Source of the DNA: Ferrovibrio sp. MS7
Lineage (GTDB): Bacteria > Pseudomonadota > Alphaproteobacteria > Ferrovibrionales > Ferrovibrionaceae
Length of the DNA stretch: 64,000 nt
Assembly (NCBI RefSeq): GCF_038404985.1
Contig: NZ_JBBKBA010000001.1
Span: forward strand, 186,001-250,000
Direction: 5' to 3'
Part shown: in pieces, positions 7,715 to 16,061 of the stretch
How positions within the stretch are numbered: the first letter of the stretch is position 1
Layout: each line of letters starts with the position of its first letter
The notes under the pieces: model-generated
What the model was told of the DNA's origin: nothing
The model's input: only the letters and a program-made list of their open reading frames with translations
Databases searched by the model: none
Made by a program: the position numbers and the translations under genes

Positions 7715-8805
7715 TGCGCGGCCTCCGCCAGTTCGTTGCCGGCTTCCAGTTCGGCGCGCATGGTACGGATCAGGGTGAGTTCCGACTGGAAGTCGACATG
7801 GTGCGGCAGCTTGAGATGCTGCACGAAGCCGGAAGCCTCGACATTGTCGGCATGCGACAGCACGAATTCCTGATCCTGCGACGGCGCGGTGATATCCTCG
7901 CCCAATTCCTCGGCACGCAAGGACCGGTCAACCAGCGCCATGGCCATCGCCTTGCGCTCGGCGAAGCCGAAGCTCAAGCCATAGCCACGGGTGAATTTCG
8001 GCGGTTCGCTGCGCGAGCCACGGAACTGGTTTATCATCTGGCATTCGGTGACGGTGATATCGGCGATATCGACAGCGAAGCCGAGTTCGGGGATGTCAAT
8101 TTCCACAGTCACATCACCACTGCGGATTTCACCGACGAAAGGATGCGATTTGGCATAGCCACGCTGGGTGGAATAGCCAAGCGCCAGCAGATAGCCCTCA
8201 TCGCCGCGCGCCAGATTCTGCAATCGCAAGGCCCGGTCGGCCGGAAACATCAGCGGCTCGCGCGTCAGGTCGCCTACTGGCGCCTCATCGGCATCGGGTA
8301 GTTCCGGCTCGATCAGGCCTTCCGCGTTGAGCAGGTCGACCACCTGCGGCATCTGGCTTGGCAGGCTGCCTTGGCCGGCGAGCGGCGCCGCTTCCTGCTC
8401 GCCCATCAGCGCGAAATCCAGCAGACGATGGGTATAGTCGAAAGTCGGGCCGAGCAACTGTCCGCCCGGCAGGTCCTTGAAGGTGGAGGAGATGCGCCGC
8501 ATCACCCGCATGCACGTGGTATCGATCGGCCGCGTGACGCCGAGGCGCGGCAAAGTGGTGCGGTAGGCGCGCAGCAGGAAGATCGCCTCCACCTGGTCGC
8601 CGCGCGCCTGTTTCAACGCCAGGGCGGCAAGATCAGGATCATAAAGCGAGCCTTCGGTCATCACCCGGTCGACACCCAGGCTCATCTGCTCGCGGATCTG
8701 CTCGATGCCGATTTCCGGCACTGTGCGGTCGCCACGGCGTTCCTCTGCCAGCAGCTTGTGGGCATTCTCGATAGCGGCCTCGCCGCCTTTCACTGCCACA
8801 TACAT
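7711..8805 (-). CDS. phnI: Phosphonate C-P lyase core protein PhnI
   Basis: A 364-residue subunit of the PhnGHIJ core, the nucleosidase/transferase that displaces adenine from ATP with phosphonate. I start it at ATG 8805 (MYVAVKGGEAAIENAHKLL), the canonical PhnI N-terminus, preceded by GGGAG and placed 1 nt after the phnH stop; the open frame extends 46 codons further into phnH but is not needed. The C-terminal half contains the family's conserved REPLMFP and LGYSTQRGYAKSHPF segments. It sits between phnH and phnJ, both overlapping or abutting. Confidence 0.95.
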   Translation of the reverse strand: MYVAVKGGEAAIENAHKLLAEERRGDRTVPEIGIEQIREQMSLGVDRVMTEGSLYDPDLAALALKQARGDQVEAIFLLRAYRTTLPRLGVTRPIDTTCMRVMRRISSTFKDLPGGQLLGPTFDYTHRLLDFALMGEQEAAPLAGQGSLPSQMPQVVDLLNAEGLIEPELPDADEAPVGDLTREPLMFPADRALRLQNLARGDEGYLLALGYSTQRGYAKSHPFVGEIRSGDVTVEIDIPELGFAVDIADITVTECQMINQFRGSRSEPPKFTRGYGLSFGFAERKAMAMALVDRSLRAEELGEDITAPSQDQEFVLSHADNVEASGFVQHLKLPHHVDFQSELTLIRTMRAELEAGNELAEAAQ

Positions 8806-8806
8806 G

Positions 8807-9421
8807 TCAGGCTCCCTTGGTGCCGAGTTGAACCTGCGTGCTGCGCGGCAGGCCGAGGACGGCATCCGCCGCCACCAGATAGATATCGACGCCGCGCGGG
8901 AAGGCATCGCGCATCGCCGCGCGCTGGCGCCAGAAATCGTCACTTAGGCCGCAACCACTAACCGGCTGGCGCTCGCGGATGCCGGGGCCGGTCAACACCA
9001 GATCGGCGGCACCATCGAAGCCCTCGACGGCCAGCAACAGTGTGGCGCCGCGCTCGGGTGCCACATCGCTGCCCCAGCCAAGCTCTTCCAGAACCGGCAG
9101 CGCAACAGCCACGGCAATCGCAGCATCGCTGGCCTGGGCGGTGAGCGGCGCACCGGTATGGAAACGCAACCAGGTGGCGGTTTCCGCATCGTCGCAGCCC
9201 GGCCCGAGCCACACCGGGGTATCGAGATCGCAAAGCGTGAGTAAAGCTGCCGCCATGGCGGGCGTCAGGCCGGCGGGATGGCCGGCTTGCAGCGGCATGG
9301 GGATGATGCGGCCGGGATGGGCCAGGGCCTGCAGCAGATGGCGAAAGGCCTGTTGGCTCTGCTGCACCGGATCGTTGAAACCGGCAGCGGGCGTTGAGGG
9401 CACAAATGCATTCATGCTCAA
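8807..9421 (-). CDS. phnH: Phosphonate C-P lyase core protein PhnH
   Basis: A 204-residue core-complex subunit, slightly longer than the E. coli protein. It shows the PhnH features: an FRHLLQALAHPGRI segment near residues 26-39, a central LLTLCDLDTPVW motif and a C-terminal GVDIYLVA stretch. PhnH dimerises and is needed for the first step that joins phosphonate to ATP. The gene overlaps phnG by 4 nt and ends 1 nt before the phnI start, so translation of the three is coupled. Confidence 0.94.
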   Translation of the reverse strand: MSMNAFVPSTPAAGFNDPVQQSQQAFRHLLQALAHPGRIIPMPLQAGHPAGLTPAMAAALLTLCDLDTPVWLGPGCDDAETATWLRFHTGAPLTAQASDAAIAVAVALPVLEELGWGSDVAPERGATLLLAVEGFDGAADLVLTGPGIRERQPVSGCGLSDDFWRQRAAMRDAFPRGVDIYLVAADAVLGLPRSTQVQLGTKGA

Positions 9422-9909
9422 TCCTCCCCGCGTACCATGGTGAAGAAATCCACCTTGGTCGCCGCCACCTTGGCTTCACGCGCCGCCTGAGCCTGGTTCA
9501 ATTCGCTTTCCAGCGGCGCGAACAGGCTGGCTTCGAGGGCGGCGGCCATCGCGGCGCCCTGGCTCAAGGCATCGAACAGCGCCACCAGTTCCGCCTTGCG
9601 CTGATCCCGCCCTGGCACATAGCCGACGCCCATGACGCCGCTGGCCTCCAAGGCCACGACGCAGCGGCTGATGGTCATCTCGCCGAGATTGAAACGCTGC
9701 CCAACGCCGCCGGCACGGGCGCGCAGCATGGCAAGCCCGGTCTCCGGCTGCTTCAGCCGGCGGTAGCCCGGCTGCTGCGGCAAGGCGGCATAGACCTGTT
9801 CCAGTCGGCCGCGTTCGGCGCGCGCCAGCAGCCGCAGGCGGCGCTGGCGTGCGGCTATCGCCCCGTCGTTCGGGGAGTGCGGACTGGATTTTTGTGCGGC
9901 GGCGGACAT
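9418..9909 (-). CDS. phnG: Phosphonate C-P lyase core protein PhnG
   Basis: A 163-residue first gene of the C-P lyase operon. Conserved PhnG segments are visible: a RARAGGVGQRFNLGEMTISRC block near residues 85-105 and a GYVPGRDQRKAELVALFDAL block near 118-137. PhnG sits at the periphery of the PhnGHIJ core. The 15 nt upstream of its ATG lead directly into a 26-bp palindrome, the likely PhnF operator, so transcription of the whole operon is probably controlled here. Confidence 0.94.
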   Translation of the reverse strand: MSAAAQKSSPHSPNDGAIAARQRRLRLLARAERGRLEQVYAALPQQPGYRRLKQPETGLAMLRARAGGVGQRFNLGEMTISRCVVALEASGVMGVGYVPGRDQRKAELVALFDALSQGAAMAAALEASLFAPLESELNQAQAAREAKVAATKVDFFTMVRGED

Positions 9910-9924
9910 GTAGACCTCTTGCGC

Positions 9925-9950
9925 AGATGTCTAAATTCATCTAGACATCT
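9925..9950. promoter_or_regulatory. Perfect inverted repeat, likely PhnF operator
   Basis: AGATGTCTA (9925-9933), 8-base spacer, TAGACATCT (9942-9950): both arms are perfect. It lies in the 127-nt gap between divergent phnG and phnF. GntR/HutC-type regulators usually bind short palindromes with a central TA/AC pattern beside their own gene, so this is the natural PhnF site. Further TAGAC-like half-sites flank it (TAGAC at 9911-9915). Binding is inferred. Confidence 0.7.
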
Positions 9951-10036
9951 ATACGAATAAGCCGAGGCCGCACGCCAATCAAGCACGGTTTCAGCGAAGT
10001 TTTTATGACACCCAGAGGAATGGCTGAGCGGCAGCG

Positions 10037-10759
10037 ATGGTTGAACGCGGCAACGGCATGGCGGTGTGGCGGCAGATTGCCGCCGAAATGGAGCGCATGA
10101 TCCGGCGTGGCGATTATGCCCCCGGCGCGCAATTGCCGACCGAAAAGCACCTGGCGACGGAATTCGGCGTCAACCGCCATACCGTGCGGCAGGCGATGAA
10201 CCGGCTGGAAGAAACCGGGCTGGTGAGCATCGAGCAGGGCCGCGGCATGTTTGTCGCCGAGCGGGCGCTGGATTATGCACTCGGCGCCCGCACCCGCTTT
10301 ACCGAAAACCTGCGCACGCGCCAGAAACAGCCCTCGCGCGAACTGATCTTCGCTGAACAGATTGCGGCACCCGCCGATATCGCCCGCGCCATGGGCCTGC
10401 CGATTGGTGCCCGGCTATGGCAGCTGGAATTGCTGAACCGCGCCGATGACAAATGCATCAGTGTCAGCAGCCATTATGTGGCGCAGGAGCGTTTCCCGGA
10501 AATGCCGGAACTGTTCCGCCGCGCCGGCTCGATCACCGGCGCGCTGCAGGCCGGTGGCGTCACCGATTTCCGCCGTCGCTCAACCCGGGTGGCGGCGAAG
10601 CTGATCGCGTCGGGCGATGCGCGTTTGCTCGGCCTGCCGCGCACGCGGCCTATCCTGCTCAGCGAAACCGTGAACGTGGATGCCCAAGGCCGGGCAGTGG
10701 AATATGTCCGCTCGCGCTTTGCCGCCGATCATGTCGTGCTCACCATAGAGCACGAGTGA
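10037..10759 (+). CDS. phnF: GntR/HutC-family regulator PhnF
   Basis: A 240-residue repressor-type protein. Residues 9-75 form a GntR winged helix-turn-helix (LPTEKHLATEFGVNRHTVRQAMNRL), and the C-terminal two thirds form a UTRA/HutC effector domain ending in VEYVRSRFAADHVVLTIEH, the typical PhnF tail. PhnF proteins control phn operons in response to a phosphonate or a related ligand. It diverges from phnG with the 26-bp palindrome between them. The ATG at 10037 has a weak ribosome site; an ATG at 10058 is an alternative. It ends 3 nt from the convergent cysW stop. Confidence 0.9.
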   Translation: MVERGNGMAVWRQIAAEMERMIRRGDYAPGAQLPTEKHLATEFGVNRHTVRQAMNRLEETGLVSIEQGRGMFVAERALDYALGARTRFTENLRTRQKQPSRELIFAEQIAAPADIARAMGLPIGARLWQLELLNRADDKCISVSSHYVAQERFPEMPELFRRAGSITGALQAGGVTDFRRRSTRVAAKLIASGDARLLGLPRTRPILLSETVNVDAQGRAVEYVRSRFAADHVVLTIEHE

Positions 10760-10762
10760 TGC

Positions 10763-11596
10763 CTAGTGTGCGCGGGCGGTGCGGCTCTGCCGGTGTTCGA
10801 GAAACGCCTTGATCAGCAGAGTGAGCAGCGCGATCACGGTCAGCGTGGTGGCGGCGGCAAAGGCGCCGACGGCATTGTAATCGTGATACAGCAGCTCGAC
10901 CTGCAGCGGCAGCGTGTTGGTCTCGCCGCGCACATTGCCCGATACCACCGAGACAGCGCCGAATTCGCCAATCGCCCGCGCCGAGCAGAGCACGGCGCCA
11001 TAGAGCAGAGCCCAGCGGATGCTCGGCAAGGTGACGCGTCGGAAGGTCTGCCAGCCGGTGGCGCCGAGCGTGGCCGCTGCTTCTTCCGGCTCAGTGCCCT
11101 GGGCCTGCATCAGCGGGATCAATTCACGCGCCACGAACGGGCTGGTGACGAACAGCGTGACCAGGAAAATCGCCGGCAGCGCGAACATCAGACGGATGCC
11201 ATGATCTTCCAGGAAACCACCGAACAGCCCCTGCGCGCCATACAGCAGCAGATAGGTGACGCCGGCAACGATCGGTGAAATCGAGAACGGAATTTCCAGC
11301 AGGGTCAGCAGCAGCTTCTTGCCGGGGAATTCGAACTTGGCGATGGCCCAGGCTGCGGCGACGCCGAACAGGATATTCACCGGCACCACCACGATAGCGG
11401 TGAGGATGGTAAGCCCCATGGCATGCAGGGTTTCCGGCGCCTGGATACTGTGCAGATAGAAATCCCAGCCCTTGGAGAAAGCCTGCTCGAAAATCACCAC
11501 GATAGGCGCCAGGATGAAGCCGGCAGTGAGCAGTACGCCAATGCCGATCAGAAAGAGCGGCAGGCGGCCGAGTTGCGGTTTGCGGCGGTCGCTCAT
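10763..11596 (-). CDS. cysW: Sulfate/thiosulfate ABC transporter permease CysW
   Basis: A 277-residue inner-membrane permease with six predicted hydrophobic segments and the binding-protein-dependent transport loop (EEAAATLGATGWQTFRRVTLPSIRWAL split over residues 170-196). It pairs with CysT to form the sulfate channel. The conserved GEFGAVSVVSGN segment near residue 215 is typical of CysW. It lies 4 nt after cysT and is the last gene of the metY-cysA-sbp-cysT-cysW operon; its 3' end nearly touches the convergent phnF. Confidence 0.93.
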   Translation of the reverse strand: MSDRRKPQLGRLPLFLIGIGVLLTAGFILAPIVVIFEQAFSKGWDFYLHSIQAPETLHAMGLTILTAIVVVPVNILFGVAAAWAIAKFEFPGKKLLLTLLEIPFSISPIVAGVTYLLLYGAQGLFGGFLEDHGIRLMFALPAIFLVTLFVTSPFVARELIPLMQAQGTEPEEAAATLGATGWQTFRRVTLPSIRWALLYGAVLCSARAIGEFGAVSVVSGNVRGETNTLPLQVELLYHDYNAVGAFAAATTLTVIALLTLLIKAFLEHRQSRTARAH

Positions 11597-11600
11597 GATT

Positions 11601-12455
11601 TCAAGTCTTCTTCAGGGCGCGCATCTGCCAGGCTTGCAGCAGGTTGGCCAGCAGCAGCATGACAAAGGCGGTAAGCAGGATCACGGTGGCAATCGCCGCC
11701 GCTGCCGGATAATCGAATTCTTCCAGACGGATGAAGATCAGCAAGGCAGCGATTTCGGTCTTCATCGGCAGGTTGCCGGCAATAAAGATAATGGCGCCGA
11801 ATTCGCCCAGCGAACGGGCGAAAGCAAGCATGCAGCCGGTGAGATAGGCCGGCATGATCGCCGGCAGGATCACCTTGCGGAAAATCGTGAAGGGATAGGC
11901 GCCGAGCGTGCGCGCCGCTTCCTCGGCTTCCGGTGCCAGGTCTTCCAGCACCGGCTGCAGCGTGCGCACCACGAAAGGTGCCGAGGTGAAGGCCATGGCG
12001 ATGGCAACGCCGGTGATGGTGTAGACCACCTTGATGCCGGCCGGCTCCAGCACGCTGCCGAACCAGCCATTCTTGGCATAAAGCGCGGTGAGCGCGATGC
12101 CGGCGACAGCGGTGGGCAGCGCAAAGGGAATATCCATCAGCGCATCCAGCAGGCGACGGCCGGGAAATTCGTAGCGTACCAGAATCCAGGCCATCAGCAG
12201 GCCATAGATGGCATTGAAGGCCGTGGCCAGGACGGCGGAGCCGAGCGTGAGCTGGAACGAGGCCAGCGCGCGGGGCGAGCTGACGAGCTGCAGGAATCGC
12301 GCCGGACCGATCTCGGCGGATTTCAGCAGCAACGCCGCCAGCGGCAGCAGCACGATGACGGTGAGATAGAGCAGCGTGGCGCCGAGCGTGAGCCCGAAAC
12401 CAGGAAGCACATGCCGGGCCTTCGGCGGCCCGGCATGGCGGATGGCAAGTGACAT
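11601..12455 (-). CDS. cysT: Sulfate ABC transporter permease CysT (CysU)
   Basis: A 284-residue permease with six hydrophobic segments. The family hallmarks are GFGLTLGATLLYL near residue 20, a DIPFALPTAVAGIAL motif and the EEAARTLGAYPFTIFRKVILP ABC-contact loop, followed by SLGEFGAIIFIAGN. Together with CysW it makes the membrane part of the sulfate importer. It follows the binding-protein gene by 43 nt, a gap that contains a GC-rich hairpin, and precedes cysW by 4 nt. Confidence 0.94.
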   Translation of the reverse strand: MSLAIRHAGPPKARHVLPGFGLTLGATLLYLTVIVLLPLAALLLKSAEIGPARFLQLVSSPRALASFQLTLGSAVLATAFNAIYGLLMAWILVRYEFPGRRLLDALMDIPFALPTAVAGIALTALYAKNGWFGSVLEPAGIKVVYTITGVAIAMAFTSAPFVVRTLQPVLEDLAPEAEEAARTLGAYPFTIFRKVILPAIMPAYLTGCMLAFARSLGEFGAIIFIAGNLPMKTEIAALLIFIRLEEFDYPAAAAIATVILLTAFVMLLLANLLQAWQMRALKKT

Positions 12456-12469
12456 GTCTAAACCCGGCG

Positions 12470-12482
12470 CGGGGCGGCCCCG
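12470..12482 (-). promoter_or_regulatory. Small GC-rich hairpin between sbp and cysT
   Basis: CGGGG (12470-12474) and CCCCG (12478-12482) can pair around a 3-base loop in the 43-nt gap after the sulfate-binding protein gene. No U-tract follows. It may protect the sbp transcript end, as proposed for the phnD-phnE hairpin, but the stem is short. Confidence 0.35.
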
Positions 12483-12498
12483 GCTTTAAGATTAACGC

Positions 12499-13497
12499 TT
12501 AGCGGTTGACGAAGACCTGATCGAGGATGCCGCCTTCGGCGAAATGCACCTTGTTGGCCTGTTCCCAACCGCCGAACACGGCTTCGATGGTGACGAGGCG
12601 CAGGGTGGGGAATTGCGCCTTGTACTTCTCGAGCACCTTAGGATGATGCACGCGGTTATAGTTCTGCGCCAGGATTTCCTGGCCGGCTTCGCTGTAGAGG
12701 AAATCCAGGTACGCCTTGGCCACCGCCTGGGTGCCCTTGCGCTCGGCCACCTTGTCGACCACGGCCACCGGGAATTCGGCGAGCAGGCTGACCGAGGGAG
12801 TCACCAGCTCGAAGCCCTTGTCGCCATATTCGCGCTTGATGCCGTTGGTCTCGGCCTCGAAAGTGATCAGCACATCGCCGATTTCGCGGTCGACGAAGGT
12901 AGTGGTGGAGCCGCGGCCGCCGGTATCGAACACCGGCACATTGCCAAGCAGGGTCTTCACGAAGGCATTCGCCTTCGCCACATCGCCCTTGTTCTGCTCC
13001 AGCGCGAAGGCATAGGCGGCAAGATATGTGTAGCGCGCGTTGCCCGAGGTCTTCGGGTTCGGGAACACCGACTGCACGTCCTTGCGCACCAGGTCGGACC
13101 AGTCCTTCACGTTCTTCGGGTTGCCTTTGCGCACCAGGAAGGCCGGCAGCGAGTAATAAGGCGAAGCATTGTTCGGGAACCGCTTCTGCCAGTCGGCGGC
13201 CACCAGCTTGCCACGGTCATGCAGGATCTGCACGTCCAGTACCTGATTGAAGGTGACGACGTCGGCCTGCAGACCTTCCAGGATCGAGCGGGCCTGGCGC
13301 GAGGTGCCGGCGTGGCTCTGCTTGATCTCGACCACCTGGCCGGTCTTGGCCTTGTAGTCGGCTGCGAAGACCGGGTTGATCTGGGCGAACAGCTCGCGTG
13401 CGATATCGTAAGAGACGTTGAGCAATTCGACCGTCTGGGCCTGGGCACCGCCGGACAGCAGGGCAAGCACGGCAGCGACGGAGAGAAGACGCTTCAT
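12499..13497 (-). CDS. sbp: Sulfate-binding periplasmic protein Sbp
   Basis: A 332-residue periplasmic sulfate-binding protein. Residues 1-20 are a signal peptide ending AQA. The mature protein shows the family blocks: YDIARELFAQINPVF near the start, a QSHAGTSRQAR loop and the NPKTSGNARYTYL sulfate-site segment, plus EAVFGGWEQANKVHFAEGG at the C-terminus. I start at ATG 13497; the frame is open upstream through the end of cysA but that part is an out-of-frame overlap without homology. Sbp and CysP are close relatives, so thiosulfate is possible. It is preceded by cysA (25 nt). Confidence 0.93.
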   Translation of the reverse strand: MKRLLSVAAVLALLSGGAQAQTVELLNVSYDIARELFAQINPVFAADYKAKTGQVVEIKQSHAGTSRQARSILEGLQADVVTFNQVLDVQILHDRGKLVAADWQKRFPNNASPYYSLPAFLVRKGNPKNVKDWSDLVRKDVQSVFPNPKTSGNARYTYLAAYAFALEQNKGDVAKANAFVKTLLGNVPVFDTGGRGSTTTFVDREIGDVLITFEAETNGIKREYGDKGFELVTPSVSLLAEFPVAVVDKVAERKGTQAVAKAYLDFLYSEAGQEILAQNYNRVHHPKVLEKYKAQFPTLRLVTIEAVFGGWEQANKVHFAEGGILDQVFVNR

Positions 13498-13522
13498 GGG
13501 AGGTAATCCTTTCTTCTGATAC

Positions 13523-14629
13523 TTACTCGCCCGCCGCGCCGCGCTGAGCGGCATAGGCGGCGGACTGATTGGCGGGATGCAGGGCGGGCGAAAAGACGCG
13601 GCCTTCGCGGATATGCACCCGCACCGCATCGCCCTGGCGCAGATTGCGCCGCCGCGCCTGTTCGCGCGGCAATTCGACTTCCAGATGCTTCGCCGCACCC
13701 GGCAGGGCCACGTCATAACGCAGCACCGGGCCGCTGGAGGTGACGGCCTGGATACGCGCCGGCGCATCGCTGGCGGGCTCAAGGTCGATCTCCTGCAGGC
13801 GAACGAAAAGCTGGATGGCACCATCGCCGGCGGCGATACGGTCGAGCGAAGCGGTCTCGGCACCGGCAACGACAACACGGCCATCATTGATCTCGGCGGC
13901 GATCTCGTTGACGCCGCCGAGGAAGCGGGCAACGAAGGGGCTGGCCGGCTGCTCGTAGATTTCATCCGGGGTGCCGACCTGCTCGATGCGGCCTTCGCCC
14001 ATCAGCACGATACGGTCGGCCAGTTCGAAGGCTTCTTCCTGGTCATGGGTGACGAAGATGGTGGTCATGCCGAGCTGGTCATGCAGTTCGCGCAGCCAGC
14101 GCCGCAGGTCCTTGCGCACCTTGGCATCCAGCGCGCCGAACGGCTCGTCCAGCAGCAGCATCTTCGGCCGGATGGCGAGCGCGCGGGCAAGCGCCACGCG
14201 CTGACGCTGGCCGCCGGAAAGCTGCGCCGGGAAACGGTCGCCGAGCGCCCCGATCTGCACCAGGCCGAGCAATTCCTCGACCCGGGCCTTGATCTCGTCC
14301 TTGCCTGGGCGTTCGCCACGCGGCAGCACATCGAGGCCGAAGGCGATATTGTCACGCACCCGCATATGCTGGAACAACGCGTAGTTCTGAAACACGAAAC
14401 CGACATGGCGCTGCTGCGCGGTCAGCGACAGCCAGTCGGCACCATCCACATCCACGTTGCCAGCATCAGGCCATTCCAGGCCGGCCAGGATACGCAGCAG
14501 GGTGGTTTTGCCCGAACCCGAGGCACCGAGCAGCGCGATCAATTCGCCATCCTTGATGTCGAGATCGATGCCGCGCAGCACCGGCGTGGCGCCGAAGCTC
14601 TTGGTGATGCCGTGAATGCCGATAGCCAT
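13523..14629 (-). CDS. cysA: Sulfate/thiosulfate ABC transporter ATPase CysA
   Basis: A 368-residue ATPase. Walker A is GASGSGKTT near residues 34-42, the Q-loop is FVFQNYALFQHM, the signature is LSGGQRQRVALARAL, Walker B is LLLDEPFGALD and the switch His is in FVTHDQEEA. After the nucleotide-binding domain (about 1-235) there is the TOBE-type C-terminal region found in CysA. It energises CysT/CysW. It lies 5 nt downstream of metY and 25 nt upstream of sbp, so the importer is co-transcribed with the sulfhydrylase gene. Confidence 0.94.
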   Translation of the reverse strand: MAIGIHGITKSFGATPVLRGIDLDIKDGELIALLGASGSGKTTLLRILAGLEWPDAGNVDVDGADWLSLTAQQRHVGFVFQNYALFQHMRVRDNIAFGLDVLPRGERPGKDEIKARVEELLGLVQIGALGDRFPAQLSGGQRQRVALARALAIRPKMLLLDEPFGALDAKVRKDLRRWLRELHDQLGMTTIFVTHDQEEAFELADRIVLMGEGRIEQVGTPDEIYEQPASPFVARFLGGVNEIAAEINDGRVVVAGAETASLDRIAAGDGAIQLFVRLQEIDLEPASDAPARIQAVTSSGPVLRYDVALPGAAKHLEVELPREQARRRNLRQGDAVRVHIREGRVFSPALHPANQSAAYAAQRGAAGE

Positions 14630-14634
14630 GGTCG

Positions 14635-15921
14635 TCAGAGGCTCCCGAGTGCCGCCGTGAGATCGGCGAGAATGTCGTCGATATGCTCGATGCCGACCGA
14701 CAGCCGCACATAGCCGGGCGAAACGCCGGCGGCGAGCTGTTCGTCGCCGCTCAACTGGCTATGGGTGGTGCTGGCCGGATGAATTGCCAGGCTGCGCGCA
14801 TCGCCGATATTGGCGACGTGATAGAACAGCTTCAGGCCATCGATGAACTTGCGGCCAGCTTCCAGGCCGCCCTTCAGCTCGAAGCCGAGCAGGCCGCCAT
14901 AGCCGCCCTTGAGATAGGCATCGGCGCGACGCCGGCTCTCGCCCTGCTGCAGGCCGGGATAGATCACGCTGGCGACCTGCGGATGCTTGGCCAGGAAATC
15001 GGCAACGGCAGCGGCGTTGCGGTTATGCTCACGGATGCGCAGCGGCAGGGTTTCCAGGCCCTGAATGGTCTGGAAAGCGTTGAACGGACTCAGCGCCGGG
15101 CCGAGATCGCGCAGCAGCGTGACGCGCGCCTTGATGATATAGGCCACCGGGCCGATCGGCTTCACCGACTCGGTCCATACCGCGCCGTGGTAGCTCGGAT
15201 CAGGCTTGTTCAGCAAAGGCTGTCGCTGCGGTACCGCCGCCCAGTCGAAATTGCCGCCATCGACGATCAGGCCGCCGATGGAGGTACCATGGCCGCCGAT
15301 ATACTTGGTGGTGGAATACACCACCACGGCGGCGCCATGCTGCAACGGCTTGGCGATGATCGGCGCGGCGGTGTTGTCGACGATCAGCGGAATGCCGAGC
15401 GGACGGCCGATGGCGGCGACTTCGGCAATCGGGAACACCTGCAGCTTCGGGTTCGGCAGCGTCTCGGCGTAATAGGCGCGGGTGCGGGCATCGGTGGCGC
15501 GGCGAAAATTCTCCGGATCGACCGGATCGACGAAGCGCACTTCGATGCCCTGCTGCTTCAGGGTATTGGCGAAAAGGTTCCAGGTGCCGCCATAGAGATC
15601 GGTGGAGCTGACGATATTGTCGCCCGCCACGGCCAGATTCTGCAGCGCCAGCGCCGAGGCCGCCTGGCCCGAGGCCACCGCCAGCGCGGCGGCACCACCT
15701 TCCAGTGCCGCGATGCGCTGCTCCAGCACATCGGTGGTCGGGTTCATGATGCGGGTATAGATGTTGCCGAATTCCTTCAGCGCGAAGAGGTTCGCGGCAT
15801 GCTCTGCATCGCGGAACTGATACGACGTGGTCTGGTAGATCGGCACCGCCACGGCGCCGGTGGTCGGGTCGGCGCGGTAGCCCGCATGCAGTGCGATGGT
15901 CTCAGGATGGGTGAACGGCAC
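14635..15921 (-). CDS. metY: O-acetylhomoserine sulfhydrylase (MetY-type, PLP enzyme)
   Basis: A 428-residue Cys/Met-metabolism PLP enzyme that makes homocysteine from O-acetylhomoserine and sulfide. The PLP lysine is Lys206 in VVYSTTKYIGGHG, a motif typical of MetY; the length (about 430) also fits MetY better than cystathionine enzymes (about 390). The start is GTG at 15921, with AGAGGAG 8 bases upstream. It leads the sulfate importer operon, which ties sulfate uptake to methionine synthesis. An AT-rich leader lies upstream. Confidence 0.93.
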   Translation of the reverse strand: MPFTHPETIALHAGYRADPTTGAVAVPIYQTTSYQFRDAEHAANLFALKEFGNIYTRIMNPTTDVLEQRIAALEGGAAALAVASGQAASALALQNLAVAGDNIVSSTDLYGGTWNLFANTLKQQGIEVRFVDPVDPENFRRATDARTRAYYAETLPNPKLQVFPIAEVAAIGRPLGIPLIVDNTAAPIIAKPLQHGAAVVVYSTTKYIGGHGTSIGGLIVDGGNFDWAAVPQRQPLLNKPDPSYHGAVWTESVKPIGPVAYIIKARVTLLRDLGPALSPFNAFQTIQGLETLPLRIREHNRNAAAVADFLAKHPQVASVIYPGLQQGESRRRADAYLKGGYGGLLGFELKGGLEAGRKFIDGLKLFYHVANIGDARSLAIHPASTTHSQLSGDEQLAAGVSPGYVRLSVGIEHIDDILADLTAALGSL

Positions 15922-16061
15922 GACGCAAACTCCTCTTGCCCAGGGAACGATCCCAGGCTTATTTCACATACATTATGTGGCAACAATTTATTTTAACAAT
16001 AGTTTTAGCAAATAAATCTAAATACACTAAAATATTATGTTATATTTACCAGGCAATATCA
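15922..16061 (-). promoter_or_regulatory. AT-rich promoter/leader of the metY-cys operon
   Basis: This 140-nt gap is strikingly AT-rich at 15960-16060 compared with its neighbours, as expected of a promoter. It contains a 15-bp inverted repeat, CACATA-cat-TATGTG, at 15965-15979, and a short hairpin (GGGA/TCCC) near 15943-15954. The inverted repeat is a candidate operator for a sulfur or methionine regulator. I looked for a SAM-II riboswitch, common before metY-type genes in this class, and could not match its conserved loops. Confidence 0.5.

Noticed and set aside
9991-10016. Pho box between phnF and phnG
   Set aside because: A GTGTCAT half-site is present on the minus strand (ATGACAC at 10005-10011) with AAAA next to it, but the second half does not match; too weak to call.
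11472-12452. Plus-strand frame of 326 codons opposite cysT
   Set aside because: Antisense shadow of cysT with biased Gln/Arg/Gly composition and no domain.
15922-16061. SAM-II or other SAM riboswitch before metY
   Set aside because: Common in this class at this position, but the conserved stem and loop bases could not be matched; only a dyad and a short hairpin are present.
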